Shown here piece after piece: positions 51,145 through 62,296 of a DNA stretch of 64,000 bases. The translations under genes were made by a program, and so were the position numbers. Under the pieces are notes generated by a model. The model ran no database searches. It saw only the letters and a list, made by a program, of their open reading frames with translations, and was not told the origin of the DNA. Each line of letters opens with the position of its first letter. Position 1 is the first letter of the stretch. Where the stretch lies: positions 3,162,001 through 3,226,000 of the forward strand of contig NZ_JACCBU010000001.1 in NCBI RefSeq assembly GCF_013407955.1, in the 5' to 3' direction. The stretch is from Microlunatus parietis (lineage in GTDB: Bacteria; Actinomycetota; Actinomycetes; Propionibacteriales; Propionibacteriaceae).

Positions 51145-53036
51145 CCCTCCAGCACGACCAGGCAGGTGTAGCGGAGCATAGTGGAGCCGATCGGCACCAG
51201 GTGGAGCGTGCCGGTGCCCGCCCCGCCGAGCGCCTCCTGGCGCGGATTCGGGTCGAGGCCCTCGACCTCGACCGTCAGGCCCGGCGCGGTCCAGGGATCT
51301 TCGCCCGGCTCCTTCATGATCACGGTCGCCGTGTCGAGGCCTGACCGCAGCAGGTACGGAGCGTGCAGCGAGCGCGGGTCGGCCGGGGTCAGATCCTGGT
51401 CGGCGAACTCACTGCCGGGATAGCTCCTGGTCGGCTCCGCTCGGTGCTCGATCGGGTGGCTCATGATCAACGGCCCGGCCGTCAGCGCCACCCGGCCGTC
51501 CACGGAACGCTTCGACCCGATCCGCATCGGCAGCCGTACGGTGAGGACGGCCTGTTCCGGCCAACTGGCGGCGATCCGGACCACCGTGCCGACCTCCGGC
51601 GTCTCGATCACCGGCGCGACGAACTCCAGGTTCTCGCACCAGCCGGGCACCCGCAGCTCCAGCACGAAGTCCGTCGGCAGCCCGGACAGCTCCAGCGTGA
51701 TCGTGTCGGAGAACGGGAACTCGGTCCGCTGGCGCAGGGTGACCCGGTGATCGCCGAGCCGGACCGTGGTGATCATCGGGCCGTACTGCACCACGCGGAG
51801 ACCGTTCTCGATCATGATCACGGACCGGTCGATCATGGCCGGCAGGATCCGGCCGGCGTTCGGCACGCAACAGACGGCGGCGTCGTCATGGGTGGGCGAG
51901 ATGTCCCAGCGGGCGCCCATGGCTCTGGTGGCGGCGGGCTGGTTCTCGGCGAAGAAGTAGGCCGCGCCGCTGCCGTCGGCGGCTCGGGCGGCCTGGGCGG
52001 CGTTCAGCCACAGGGTCTCGGCCAGGTCAGCGGCGTCCGGCCGGTCGAGGATCCGGGCGAACTCCGAGGCGGTGATCGCTAATTCGGTGATCGCGCAGTA
52101 TTCGTAGCCGGCCTCCGGCACCGGCCAGGGCCGCTGACCGGGGGCACCCACGGTCTCGTCGCTGCGCAGCGCGCCGGTGACGCCGACCGCGGCCAACAGC
52201 TTGGCCCAGCCGGCCTGTGCCGCATCGAGCAGTTGTTGATCACCGGTGAACTCGTACAGCCGGAGCGGGATCCTGAGGTTCTCGGCGACGTGCGGTCCGT
52301 GGCCGTGGAACGGGTCGCCGGACAGCAGATGATCAAGCTGGCCGTCGTCCTCCACCCAGCTCAACGGGGCCAGGCTGAACCGGCGGTAGATCCGCACGGC
52401 CAGGTCGACCGGCTCCGGTCGACCGGTCCGCCGGGCCACGTCGAGCAGCAGGTCGACCACCTGCAGATCGTGGCCGCGGACCGCGGTCTCCGGTTCGGCG
52501 TCGGCGAAGGCCGCGGGACCCGCGGCCTCGAACCGGGCGCCGAGCCAGTCGACGGCCCGGTCCACGGCCGCCAGCAGGTCATGATCATGGTGAGCGCCGG
52601 CCCACTCCTCGATCGCCAGCAGCAGCCGGCTCGTCGTCCAGCAGTCGCCGGGCAGCCACCGGCTCGCCTGCCGCGCCGCGGCGGTGAACATGCCGAGGTA
52701 GCCGTCCGGGTCCTGGTGCGCGACCGCCGCCGCGATCCGCGCCGCCACATCGGCCCGCTCCCGATCCGTGCCGACCATCCGCACGTGGCCCGCATAGCCG
52801 ATCAGCCAGTTGCCCTCGCTCTCGCCGTTCCACCACTGGACCGCGCCGACGTTGTCGCCGACGGCCGCGGAGTCCGGGCCGAGCCGGCCGGCCGCGAAGA
52901 CCTCGCCACCGACCTCGGCGCTGATCCGCGGCAACGCGCCGACGAAGCCGTCGAGATTCTGTCTGGCCTGCCGGGCGATCCAGCCTTCCGGCACCGTCGA
53001 CCCGGCCGGCAGCGGTCGCCCAACGGCATGCGTCAT
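51141..53036 (-). CDS. GH127-type glycosidase (beta-L-arabinofuranosidase family)
   Basis: A 631-residue (alpha/alpha)6-barrel protein of the GH127/DUF1680 type. The cysteinate-zinc catalytic site is recognisable: EYC in AGYEYCAITELAITASE, and the CC pair in DDAAVCCVPNAGRILP. DGYLGMFTAAARQ and WTTSRLLLAIEEWAG are barrel helices; C-terminal beta domains follow (VLTVRLPMRIGSKRSVDGRVALTAGPLI). GH127 removes beta-L-arabinofuranose from plant glycoproteins, but the family includes other specificities. ATG 53036, no signal peptide. First gene of a four-gene overlapping cluster with the dehydrogenase, kinase and enolase-like genes. Confidence 0.87.
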   Translation of the reverse strand: MTHAVGRPLPAGSTVPEGWIARQARQNLDGFVGALPRISAEVGGEVFAAGRLGPDSAAVGDNVGAVQWWNGESEGNWLIGYAGHVRMVGTDRERADVAARIAAAVAHQDPDGYLGMFTAAARQASRWLPGDCWTTSRLLLAIEEWAGAHHDHDLLAAVDRAVDWLGARFEAAGPAAFADAEPETAVRGHDLQVVDLLLDVARRTGRPEPVDLAVRIYRRFSLAPLSWVEDDGQLDHLLSGDPFHGHGPHVAENLRIPLRLYEFTGDQQLLDAAQAGWAKLLAAVGVTGALRSDETVGAPGQRPWPVPEAGYEYCAITELAITASEFARILDRPDAADLAETLWLNAAQAARAADGSGAAYFFAENQPAATRAMGARWDISPTHDDAAVCCVPNAGRILPAMIDRSVIMIENGLRVVQYGPMITTVRLGDHRVTLRQRTEFPFSDTITLELSGLPTDFVLELRVPGWCENLEFVAPVIETPEVGTVVRIAASWPEQAVLTVRLPMRIGSKRSVDGRVALTAGPLIMSHPIEHRAEPTRSYPGSEFADQDLTPADPRSLHAPYLLRSGLDTATVIMKEPGEDPWTAPGLTVEVEGLDPNPRQEALGGAGTGTLHLVPIGSTMLRYTCLVVLEG

Positions 53037-53130
53037 GATCGGAACGCTACCGGGTTCTCCGTGACAAGATTGGGGAAGTTCGAGCCGGGACATCGCGGCC
53101 GGAAGTTCCCCACAGTGAGGTGGTGCGCGC

Positions 53131-55878
53131 ATGCGGCGACGTGGCTGGTCGTTGTTGTTGATCTTGGCGCTGGTGGCGGGCTGGTTCGGCGCCGCGCCGG
53201 CCTCGGCCCAGCCGCCGACGGCGGTCACCCTGGTCGGTGATCTGCAGACCGAACTCGGCTGTGCTCAGGACTGGGACCCGGCCTGCCCGCAGACCGCGTT
53301 GCGGCCGACCGGCGAGCCGGGGCGCTGGGCCGCGACGTTCACTCTGCCGGCCGGGAGGTACGCGTACAAGGTGGCGATCGATCACGGCTGGGAGATCAGC
53401 TGGGGCCTGAACGGCGGGCCGGAGAACGTACCGCTGACGATCGCCGGCGAGGTCCGGCTCACGGTCCGCTACGACGACACCGTGCACCGGATCGGGCTCA
53501 CCCCGCTGGATCTGCCCGGTGATCATGATCCCGGCGACGCCGGCCTGGTCGGCAAGCCGGCCCGGGCGCCCGGCACCGGCCAGCAGTTCTACTTCGCGCT
53601 GACCGATCGGTTCGCCGACGGTGACCCGACCAACAACACCGGCGGCCGGAAGCCGGACAAGCTCAGCTCCGGCTACGACCCGACCGACGCGAACTTCTAC
53701 CACGGCGGCGATCTGGCCGGCCTGGAGTCGAAGCTCGACTACATCAAAGGCCTCGGGACGACGGCGATCTGGATCACGCCGCCGTTCGGCAACCTTCCGG
53801 TGCAGACCGTCGGCGAACTCAGCCTGGGCAGCTACCACGGCTACTGGACACTGGACCTGACCACGATCGACGCCCATCTCGGCACCGAGCAGGGCATGCG
53901 CCGGTTGATCAAGTCCGCGCACCGGCGCGGGATCAAGATCTACTTCGACATCGAGATCAACACCACCGCCGACGTGATCAGGTACACCGGCGGCACGTCC
54001 GACTACGTGCCGATCGCCGACCACCCGTACACGGACCGGCATGGCAAGGTGATCGACATCGCGGCGATCGCCGGCGACGCCGACTTCCCGCCGCTGGACC
54101 CGAAGACCTCGTTCCCGTACGTCCCGGAGGTGCCGGCCGCGCTGCGCAACGCGAAGAAGCCGCACTGGCTCAACGATCCGCGGCTCTATCATAACCGCGG
54201 TGACTCGACGTTCACCGGCGAGTCGGTGACCTACGGCGACTTCTTCGGCCTGGACGACCTGATGACCGAGCATCCGCGGGTGGTCCGGGGCTACATCGAC
54301 GTGTACAAGAAGTGGGTCGACTTCGGCGTCGACGGGTTCCGGATCGACACCGTCAAGCATGTGAACTTCGAGTTCTGGCAGGAATGGTCGGCCGCGATCA
54401 TGAAACACGCCCGCGAGATCGGCAACGACGACTTCTTCATGTTCGGCGAGGTGTTCGACGGCGACCCGAAGAACCTCGCCCCATACGTCCGCGACACCGA
54501 GCTCGGCGGCGTGCTCGACTTCGCGTTCGCCGGCAACGCGGTGAACTTCGCGAAGGGTACGACAGCGCGCGGACTGGCCGCGTTCTTCGCCACGGATGAT
54601 CTCTACACCACGCCGAACGCGTCGGCGTCGAACCTCTCGACGTTCGTCTCCAACCACGACATCGGCCGGATCGGCCACCTGCTCGGCGACGCCGACCGGC
54701 TGCCGGACCGGGACCGGCTGGCCCACGAGTTGATGCTGCTCAGCCGCGGCCAGCCGGTGCTCTACTACGGCGACGAGCAGGGCTTCACCGGCGGCGGCGA
54801 CCTGTGGACCGACGTGGCCGCGCGGCAGGACATGTTCGCCACCCAGGTCGACGCGTACGCCCAGCAGAAGTTGATCACCGGCGAGCCGGTCGGGAAGCGG
54901 GACCGCTACGACACGAACGGCGCGCTGTATCCCGACCTGGCCGCACTCGGCCGGCTCCGGGCCGACCATCCGTCCCTCGCCACCGGCGCACAGCGGGAGC
55001 GGTTCGCCGACGACGGACCCGGCGTGTACGCGTTCAGCCGGGTCGATCGGGAGCAGCGGATCGAACACCTGGTGGCCCTCAACAACGCGTCCGTGCCGCG
55101 TATGGTGACGTTCGATACGCTGACGCCCGGTGCCCGGTTCTCCTTGTTGTACGGCGATTCCGAGCCGGTCACCGCCACCGAGGACGGTTCTGTGACGATC
55201 ACCGTACCGGCGCTGGCGACCGTGGTCCTCAAGGCCGACCGATCGGTCGCCTCACCAGCCGCCGCGCAGTCGATCAAGGTCGGTGCGCCGACTCCTGGGG
55301 CGGCGCTGGCTGGCCTGGCACCGGTGACGGCCGTGGTCGATCCGGGCCGCTGGCAGGAGACCTCGTTCGGCTGGCGAGTGGCGGGAGCGAAGGACTGGCA
55401 ACCGCTCGGCACCAGCGACCTGACCGCACCGTCCGTCCGGCACGACGTCGCCGATCTTGCTCTCGGCACCTTGATCGAATACCGCGCGGTCACCGTCGAC
55501 GCGGCCGGCCACCGGTCCGCCGCCTCGTCGTACGGCTCCGTCGGCTTCGCCGTCGATCTTTCGGTCCCGGACCCGGGCGACGGGATCGTCACCGTGCCCG
55601 GCACCCACAACGCCGCCATGGGCTGCGCCTCGGACTGGCAGGTCGACTGCGCCGCCGCCCGCCTCGAGCTCGGCGACGACGGCACCTGGTCCAAGACCTT
55701 CACCGGCATCCCGGCCGGGACCTACGAGTACAAGATCGCCCTGAACAATTCCTGGGAGGAGAACTACGGCGAGGGCGGCGTCCGCGACGGCCCGAACATG
55801 ACCTACACGACGACTGGCGGCCCGGTCACGATCTTCTACGACCCCGAGACCCACCTGAGCCGAGTCGAGACCGGCTAG
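53131..55878 (+). CDS. Secreted GH13 alpha-amylase with two X25-like starch-binding modules
   Basis: A 915-residue secreted enzyme. Signal peptide: residues 1-26. X25-like modules occur at both ends: about 30-130 (VTLVGDLQTELGCAQDWDP, YAYKVAIDHGWEISWGLNGG) and about 820-915 (VTVPGTHNAAMGCASDWQVD, YEYKIALNNSWEENYG). The barrel keeps the nucleophile Asp in GFRIDTVKHV, acid Glu in MFGEVFDG and transition-state Asp in FVSNHDIGR. Region I reads FDIEINTTADV, so the usual His of DVVxNH is Thr. It should degrade starch or pullulan outside the cell. Divergent from the GH127 cluster, with about 95 bases between starts. Confidence 0.92.
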   Translation: MRRRGWSLLLILALVAGWFGAAPASAQPPTAVTLVGDLQTELGCAQDWDPACPQTALRPTGEPGRWAATFTLPAGRYAYKVAIDHGWEISWGLNGGPENVPLTIAGEVRLTVRYDDTVHRIGLTPLDLPGDHDPGDAGLVGKPARAPGTGQQFYFALTDRFADGDPTNNTGGRKPDKLSSGYDPTDANFYHGGDLAGLESKLDYIKGLGTTAIWITPPFGNLPVQTVGELSLGSYHGYWTLDLTTIDAHLGTEQGMRRLIKSAHRRGIKIYFDIEINTTADVIRYTGGTSDYVPIADHPYTDRHGKVIDIAAIAGDADFPPLDPKTSFPYVPEVPAALRNAKKPHWLNDPRLYHNRGDSTFTGESVTYGDFFGLDDLMTEHPRVVRGYIDVYKKWVDFGVDGFRIDTVKHVNFEFWQEWSAAIMKHAREIGNDDFFMFGEVFDGDPKNLAPYVRDTELGGVLDFAFAGNAVNFAKGTTARGLAAFFATDDLYTTPNASASNLSTFVSNHDIGRIGHLLGDADRLPDRDRLAHELMLLSRGQPVLYYGDEQGFTGGGDLWTDVAARQDMFATQVDAYAQQKLITGEPVGKRDRYDTNGALYPDLAALGRLRADHPSLATGAQRERFADDGPGVYAFSRVDREQRIEHLVALNNASVPRMVTFDTLTPGARFSLLYGDSEPVTATEDGSVTITVPALATVVLKADRSVASPAAAQSIKVGAPTPGAALAGLAPVTAVVDPGRWQETSFGWRVAGAKDWQPLGTSDLTAPSVRHDVADLALGTLIEYRAVTVDAAGHRSAASSYGSVGFAVDLSVPDPGDGIVTVPGTHNAAMGCASDWQVDCAAARLELGDDGTWSKTFTGIPAGTYEYKIALNNSWEENYGEGGVRDGPNMTYTTTGGPVTIFYDPETHLSRVETG

Positions 55879-55925
55879 AGCGGGGTGCTAGCATTGCTTG
55901 CATAGTGCGTGGAGGAGGTGCCGAC

Positions 55926-56159
55926 ATGTCGACGATCACGGTTCGAAACCTGCCAGAGGCGACCCGGCGGGCACTCAAGGAACGGGCCGCTCGCAACAAC
56001 CGGTCGATGGAAGCCGAGGCTCGCAGCATTCTCGAGGAGGCAGTGGGTGACGGCGGCCCGAACTGGGTCGAGGAGTGGCTCGACGCGGCCGAGTCCCTTC
56101 GCGGTGACCCGCTTCCGATCCCCGAGCGTTCGCCGGCACGCACCGTCGATCTGTCGTGA
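55926..56159 (+). CDS. FitA/VapB-like ribbon-helix-helix antitoxin
   Basis: A 77-residue antitoxin: MSTITVRNLPEATRRALKER is the ribbon-helix-helix DNA-binding part with the FitA-like motif VRNLPE, followed by AARNNRSMEAEARSILEEAV and a tail that would bind the toxin groove. A strong GGAGGAGGT lies before the ATG. Its stop overlaps the toxin start (GTGA). The AT-rich stretch just upstream (GCTAGCATTGCTTGCATAG) probably holds the promoter and operator. Confidence 0.87.
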   Translation: MSTITVRNLPEATRRALKERAARNNRSMEAEARSILEEAVGDGGPNWVEEWLDAAESLRGDPLPIPERSPARTVDLS

Positions 56160-56584
56160 TCGTCATCGATACCAACGTCGTCTCGGAGCCCGTCCGACGC
56201 AGACCGGATCCCCACGTGCTCGACTGGCTCCTTGCCGAGTCGGCCAACCTGGCGATCACGACGGTGACGATCGGAGAGCTCGTCTATGGGGCCAGACGTC
56301 TGCCGACCGGTCGCCGACAGACGGAGATGATCAAGGCGGTCGAGCAGATGATCAAGTCGACCGCTCGCCACCGGTTGCCGTACGACGAAGACGCAGCGCG
56401 TGCATTTGCCGGGCTTCGCGCCGAGCATGAGGCCCGGGGCCGGCAGTTCTCCGCCGAGGACGGAATGATCGCGGGTATCTGCGCAGCGAATGGAGCGGCG
56501 ATCGCAACCCGCAACGTGCGCCACTTCGAGGGTTTGGGCCTGGAAGTCATCAATCCCTGGGAGCCGCGCGACCGGCAGCCTTGA
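56156..56584 (+). CDS. FitB/VapC-like PIN-domain toxin
   Basis: A 142-residue PIN ribonuclease. Acidic residues are Asp5 in MIVIDTNVVSE, Glu41 in TTVTIGELVYGARRLP, Asp102 in FSAEDGMIAGICAANG, and ATRNVRHFEG near the end where many members have Asp. This is the FitB subtype, matching the FitA-like antitoxin before it. The 3' end overlaps a decayed convergent gene by 35 bases, which suggests that the module inserted or the neighbour is no longer under selection. Confidence 0.87.
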   Translation: MIVIDTNVVSEPVRRRPDPHVLDWLLAESANLAITTVTIGELVYGARRLPTGRRQTEMIKAVEQMIKSTARHRLPYDEDAARAFAGLRAEHEARGRQFSAEDGMIAGICAANGAAIATRNVRHFEGLGLEVINPWEPRDRQP

Positions 56585-57291
56585 GGATCCGCAAGGCGTG
56601 GAAGGTGATCAACTCGCTCGGCTGGCGGACCGCACCCCAGTCCACTGCCTCGCCCTGATTCTCGGCGAACCGATGGCCCGGTGGCACCCACCACTGCCGG
56701 TCGGCGGCCCACCGACCGTCCGGCCCGCGTTTCTGCTCCAGCAGATCAAGGCAGTCCGCGCTCCGCGGATCGGCGACCCGTCCCATCCGGGTCAAATAGC
56801 GCAGGGCGACCAGCACGTCGTAGTGCCAGTACGACGGGTAGCCGAGCTTTCCCCAACGCTCGTTGATCAACTGGCCTTCCGGCGGCGGCTTCGGCCGGAA
56901 CCGGCTCGGCCGTCCCGTGCCGAGGCTGAAGATCAATCGGTGGTCGAGGAACAACTCGGCGACACGATCGGCGGCAGCCGCGGCATCATGATCACCGGTG
57001 GCCCTCGCGTACTCGTACAGACCGAGCATCGCGGCGATCGACTCGTGGAACGAGGAGCGGCGGCCCGAGGCGTTCCGATGGCAGTTCCAGCCGCCGTCCG
57101 GCCACTGCCACTCGATCAACTTCTCGGCCAGGTACGACAGCCGGGGATCGTCACCAACCCGGCCGAGGCGACAGCCGATGATCAACGCGTGCCCCTCCAC
57201 ATTGGCGCAGAACCTGTGCAGCCCGTTGCGTCAGCGCTCGGATCGCCGGCTCGTCCGAGGCGAGCAGCCATTCGACGGCTTCGTCGCTCAC
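56550..57291 (-). pseudogene. Decayed cyclase/prenyltransferase-like alpha-alpha-barrel gene
   Basis: Two pieces of one gene in different frames. The N-terminus (minus from 57291) reads VSDEAVEWLLASDEPAIRAL then breaks. About 60 bases later the frame LHRFCANVEGHALIIGCRLG continues to SYLAEKLIEWQWPDGGWNCH, SSFHESIAAMLGLYEYARAT and ITFHALRILKAAGR. Intact relatives of this squalene-cyclase-like fold carry about 60-100 residues between these pieces, so an internal deletion with frameshift is likely. QWPDGGWNC is the typical repeat motif. Probably non-functional, unless the C-terminal part is translated alone from GTG near 57200. Confidence 0.7.
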
Positions 57292-57361
57292 CCGGACCAG
57301 GCTACCCAGAGCCAACCTGACCTGGGTCGAGACCGGCTGACCGAGCCCGGCTCGGCCTAAC

Positions 57362-57913
57362 ATGCTCGGGGTGAACGGTGCGAGCTACGAAGCCAGGCAC
57401 GGAATCACCCCGAAGAACGTCCTGGTGATCGTCATCGGCCTGGGATTTGTCGCCCTCGGCGTCTGGTTGCTCGATCGGAATCCGATCGTGGCCATCGCCT
57501 CAATCCTGTTCTTCGGAGCCTGTGCCGTCACGATGATCATCAGCACCGTCATGGTCTGGGGGAAGCCGGCGCTCCGAGTCGACGCGAACGGAGTCCTGCT
57601 CGGCCGACTTGCCTTTCACGGACCCGCCTCCAGCCTGTTCGTGCCGTGGTCTGAGATCGGCGCCGTCGTCCTGTTCCGGCAACACGTCGGGCCGAGCCGG
57701 CCACCCTACCTCGGCCTGGACGGCCGGACCGGGCCGATCGCGGCGCCGCCGCTGCGCGGCTTCGGGCCGGCGGCGGCGCACTTCGTCCCTCATGTCCCGC
57801 CCTGGGTCATCGCCGTCAGCCGACCCATCTCGGGCTGGACCCTCGACCGCCCGGCCCTGGAGCGAGCCCTGGCCGCCTATGCACCCGATGTCGCGCTGGT
57901 CGACCTCGGCTGA
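57362..57913 (+). CDS. Two-helix membrane protein with PH-like domain, function unknown
   Basis: A 183-residue membrane protein. Two hydrophobic helices (KNVLVIVIGLGFVALGVWLL and IVAIASILFFGACAVTMIIS) are followed by a soluble beta-rich part (LRVDANGVLL, FVPWSEIGAVVLFRQHVG) resembling bacterial PH-like membrane domains. There is no catalytic motif. ATG 57362 and GTG 57371 are both possible starts. It ends one base before the second 78-bp inverted-repeat element, which could serve as its terminator. Confidence 0.7.
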   Translation: MLGVNGASYEARHGITPKNVLVIVIGLGFVALGVWLLDRNPIVAIASILFFGACAVTMIISTVMVWGKPALRVDANGVLLGRLAFHGPASSLFVPWSEIGAVVLFRQHVGPSRPPYLGLDGRTGPIAAPPLRGFGPAAAHFVPHVPPWVIAVSRPISGWTLDRPALERALAAYAPDVALVDLG

Positions 57914-57991
57914 TGTCGCGAAACCTCCATCAGCCGAACGCTGGAAGCGCTCTGAACGTTTAACCACTCCGTGTGTGGAGGGATTGCGACA
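57914..57991. repeat. 78-bp inverted-repeat element, copy B
   Basis: It starts TGTCGCGAAACCTCC and ends GGAGGGATTGCGACA, imperfect 15-bp inverted ends, and has the same length as the copy at 10542-10619. The centre differs more than the ends (shared CGCTGGA near base 26). It fills the gap between two convergent genes. Confidence 0.65.
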
Positions 57992-58001
57992 AGGGTCGGG
58001 C

Positions 58002-58913
<912 letters not shown>

Positions 58914-58937
58914 CGGTCGTTCTCCTTTCCTGCTCTG

Positions 58938-59891
58938 CTAGACGATCCGGGCGAACCAGCGCAACGAGAACGCACCGGCCACGAGCACGATGATCAAGCT
59001 GCCCGCGGCCAGGTAGGGCGTGATCTCCCGCGGCTCGACCCGCCAGCCGATCGACGAGCCGATGTCGGAGTAGACCGCGGCCAACTCCTCGCCGCTGGCC
59101 GCCGTGTAGGCCGTGCCGCCGGTCTGTTGTGCCAATTCGCGCAACGCCTCCTCGTCGACCGGGACCGGTTGGCTGACCCCGCGGCCGTTCTGCAGGACCC
59201 CGTCGGGAGTCCCGTACGCGATCGTCGACACGGGCAACCCGCTCTCGGCCGCGGCCCGAGCGGCCTGACCGGGATCGCGGCCGGCCGAGTTGTCGCCGTC
59301 GGACAGCAGCACCACCCGGGCCGGTACGCCCTCGGCGCCCTCCTCGGCGGCCAGCCGGGCGACCTGGTCGATCGAGGAGAACACGGCCTCCCCGATCGCC
59401 GTGCCCCCGCCCGCCGTGGTCAGCGACTCGATCTGCCGCTGCGCGCTTTCGTGATCAGTGGTCGGCGCCGCGACGACGGTGCTGCTGCCGGCGAAGGTCA
59501 CCACGCCGACGTTCACGGTCTCCGGCAGATCGGCCACGAACGCCGCTGCCGCCGATTTCGCCGCCGACAGCCGGTTCGGGCTGACGTCGGTCGCTGCCAT
59601 CGATCCGGAGATGTCGACCGCGACGATCACGGTCGCGCGGTCGTACGGCACGCGCAGGGCGAGCTCGGGCCGTGCCGCGGCCAGGCCGAGCGCCACCAGG
59701 GCGACCAAGATCAACGTCGCCGGCAGATGGCGTCGCCAGCCGGGGCGTTTCGGCACGACCTTGTCCAGCATCGGCAGCGCCGCGAACCGGACCGCATAGC
59801 GTCGGCGACGCCGCTGCATCAGGACATAGCCGACCGCGAGCCCGGCCACCGGGATCAAGATCAACAAGAAGAGTGGTGACAGGAAGGTCAT
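58938..59891 (-). CDS. VWA-domain membrane protein (BatA-like)
   Basis: A 317-residue protein. Two N-terminal helices (LFLLILIPVAGLAVGYVLM and TLILVALVALGLAA) precede a von Willebrand A domain with the MIDAS motif VAVDISGSM, a Thr in GGGTAIGEAV and Asp in LLSDGDNSAG. A C-terminal helix (YLAAGSLIIVLVAGAFSLRWF) closes it. It belongs to the MoxR-DUF58-VWA type system, where VWA proteins partner the AAA ATPase in protein maturation or envelope stress. The ATG overlaps the DUF58 stop by 4 bases. Confidence 0.9.
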   Translation of the reverse strand: MTFLSPLFLLILIPVAGLAVGYVLMQRRRRRYAVRFAALPMLDKVVPKRPGWRRHLPATLILVALVALGLAAARPELALRVPYDRATVIVAVDISGSMAATDVSPNRLSAAKSAAAAFVADLPETVNVGVVTFAGSSTVVAAPTTDHESAQRQIESLTTAGGGTAIGEAVFSSIDQVARLAAEEGAEGVPARVVLLSDGDNSAGRDPGQAARAAAESGLPVSTIAYGTPDGVLQNGRGVSQPVPVDEEALRELAQQTGGTAYTAASGEELAAVYSDIGSSIGWRVEPREITPYLAAGSLIIVLVAGAFSLRWFARIV

Positions 59892-60807
59892 CGTGTCCTC
59901 CGACGACGGGCCGGCCGATGCCGGCGGAGCTGAACGAAACGGGAGAGATCGGCGACCCAGTCGCCGTCGGTCCGGACCAGCAGATGATCAACGCCGGCCC
60001 CGGCGACGGCCGCCGCGGTCGCCTCCCGGTGGGCGGCGGCCGCTCGGGCATAGGAATGGCGCAGCCTGAGGTCACTGCTGTCCACCTCGCGCTGACGGCC
60101 GGACTCGGGATCGACCAGGACCAGCAGGCCGACCTCGGGCAGTTCCAGCTCCCGCGGGTCGACGATCTCGATCATGATCACCTCGTGCCGGGCGGCCAAC
60201 CGGCGCAGTGGCGCCTCCCAGTCGAACGGCCGCTCGCTCCGCCCGTCCGGGTCGACCAGGTCGGACACGATGATCCGCAGGCCCGGCCGCCGATGCCGTA
60301 CCGCCAACTGGCGAAGACCCTCGGCCAGGCCGACGGGGGCCGAACCCGACCGCGGCGGCGGCTCGGTCCGCAGGGCCAGCTGGGCGCCGATCCGAGCCGG
60401 CGTGGGCCGCCGCCAGCGCAGCCCGTCGGCGGTCAGCTCGCCGAGCCCGAGCCGGTTGCCGGGAGCATCGGTGAGCAGGCCGATCGCCGCCGACAGGCTC
60501 TGGGCCAGGTCGTCCTTCTCGTCCGTGGCCGTACCGAACGCCATGCTCGCGGAGCGATCCAGCAGGACCCAGGTGTCCAGCGGGTGCTGGGCCCGAGTCA
60601 GCCAGACGTACGGCTCGCGAGCCCGGGCCGTCACGTGCTGATCGATCCGCCGTACGTCGTGGCCGGGCTGGTAACGCACCAGCTCCTCCGGATCGTCACC
60701 CGGCCCCAGCCGGGCGCCTTGATGATCACCGTGCAGCAGCCCGTCCAGCCGCCGCTGGACCGTCAGATCCAGCCTGCGGAAGCGTCCCAGCGCGGCATCC
60801 CGGCTCG

Positions 60808-60811
<4 letters not shown>
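59888..60811 (-). CDS. DUF58-domain protein
   Basis: A 307-residue DUF58 protein. DPEELVRYQPGHDVRRIDQHVTAR is the DUF58 signature region with the usual D-x-R-x-I-D-W-like segment; a degenerate VWA-like fold follows (WVLLDRSASMAFG, LRIIVSDLVDPDG). There is no membrane helix. It sits between MoxR and the VWA protein, overlapping both neighbours by 4 bases, as in the standard three-gene unit. Confidence 0.9.
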
Positions 60812-61850
<1,039 letters not shown>

Positions 61851-61854
<4 letters not shown>

Positions 61855-62144
61855 AGGTCACCGTCGCTCTCGGTCTGCGGCTGGCCCGGGGCTGCGGAGC
61901 CCGAGCCGGGTCCGGTCGAGCCGTCCGGGCAGTCCTTCCCGGGGTCCGCCGCGGGTGCGGCGCCGTCGTCGGTCGCGCCTGACGGGTCGGGAGCCCCGGA
62001 GCCGGTGCCGTCGACGACAGTGGCCCAGATCGGTTCGGCCGATTCGGTCGCCGCATAGGCGACACCGGAAACGGTCGCGATCGCGATCCCGGCTCCGGCG
62101 AGTACGGCAGCGATGGTCAGTCGGCGCTTGGCTGGTGCAGTCAT
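61851..62144 (-). CDS. Small secreted Pro/Gly/Asp-rich protein
   Basis: A 97-residue protein: a signal peptide or anchor (RRLTIAAVLAGAGIAIATVSGVAYA), one short ordered segment (ESAEPIWATVVDG) and a low-complexity acidic tail with a single Cys. I recognise no family. It heads the MoxR operon and is divergent from the response regulator gene, so it may be a substrate of the protease or chaperone system, or a sensor accessory (inference). Confidence 0.7.
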
Positions 62145-62296
62145 GAGGTCAGTCGTTCCTTCCGTCGTACGGCGCCGCGGTGGTGCGGGCCTGCTTCAAG
62201 ATCAGCACGCAGGGCCGAAAGCCTCCGGAAGTGCAGCCGAAAATCGAGCGAAAGAAGGAGCAGCGGGATTTTCGCGGTACGTCTAGCTTTGACCTC

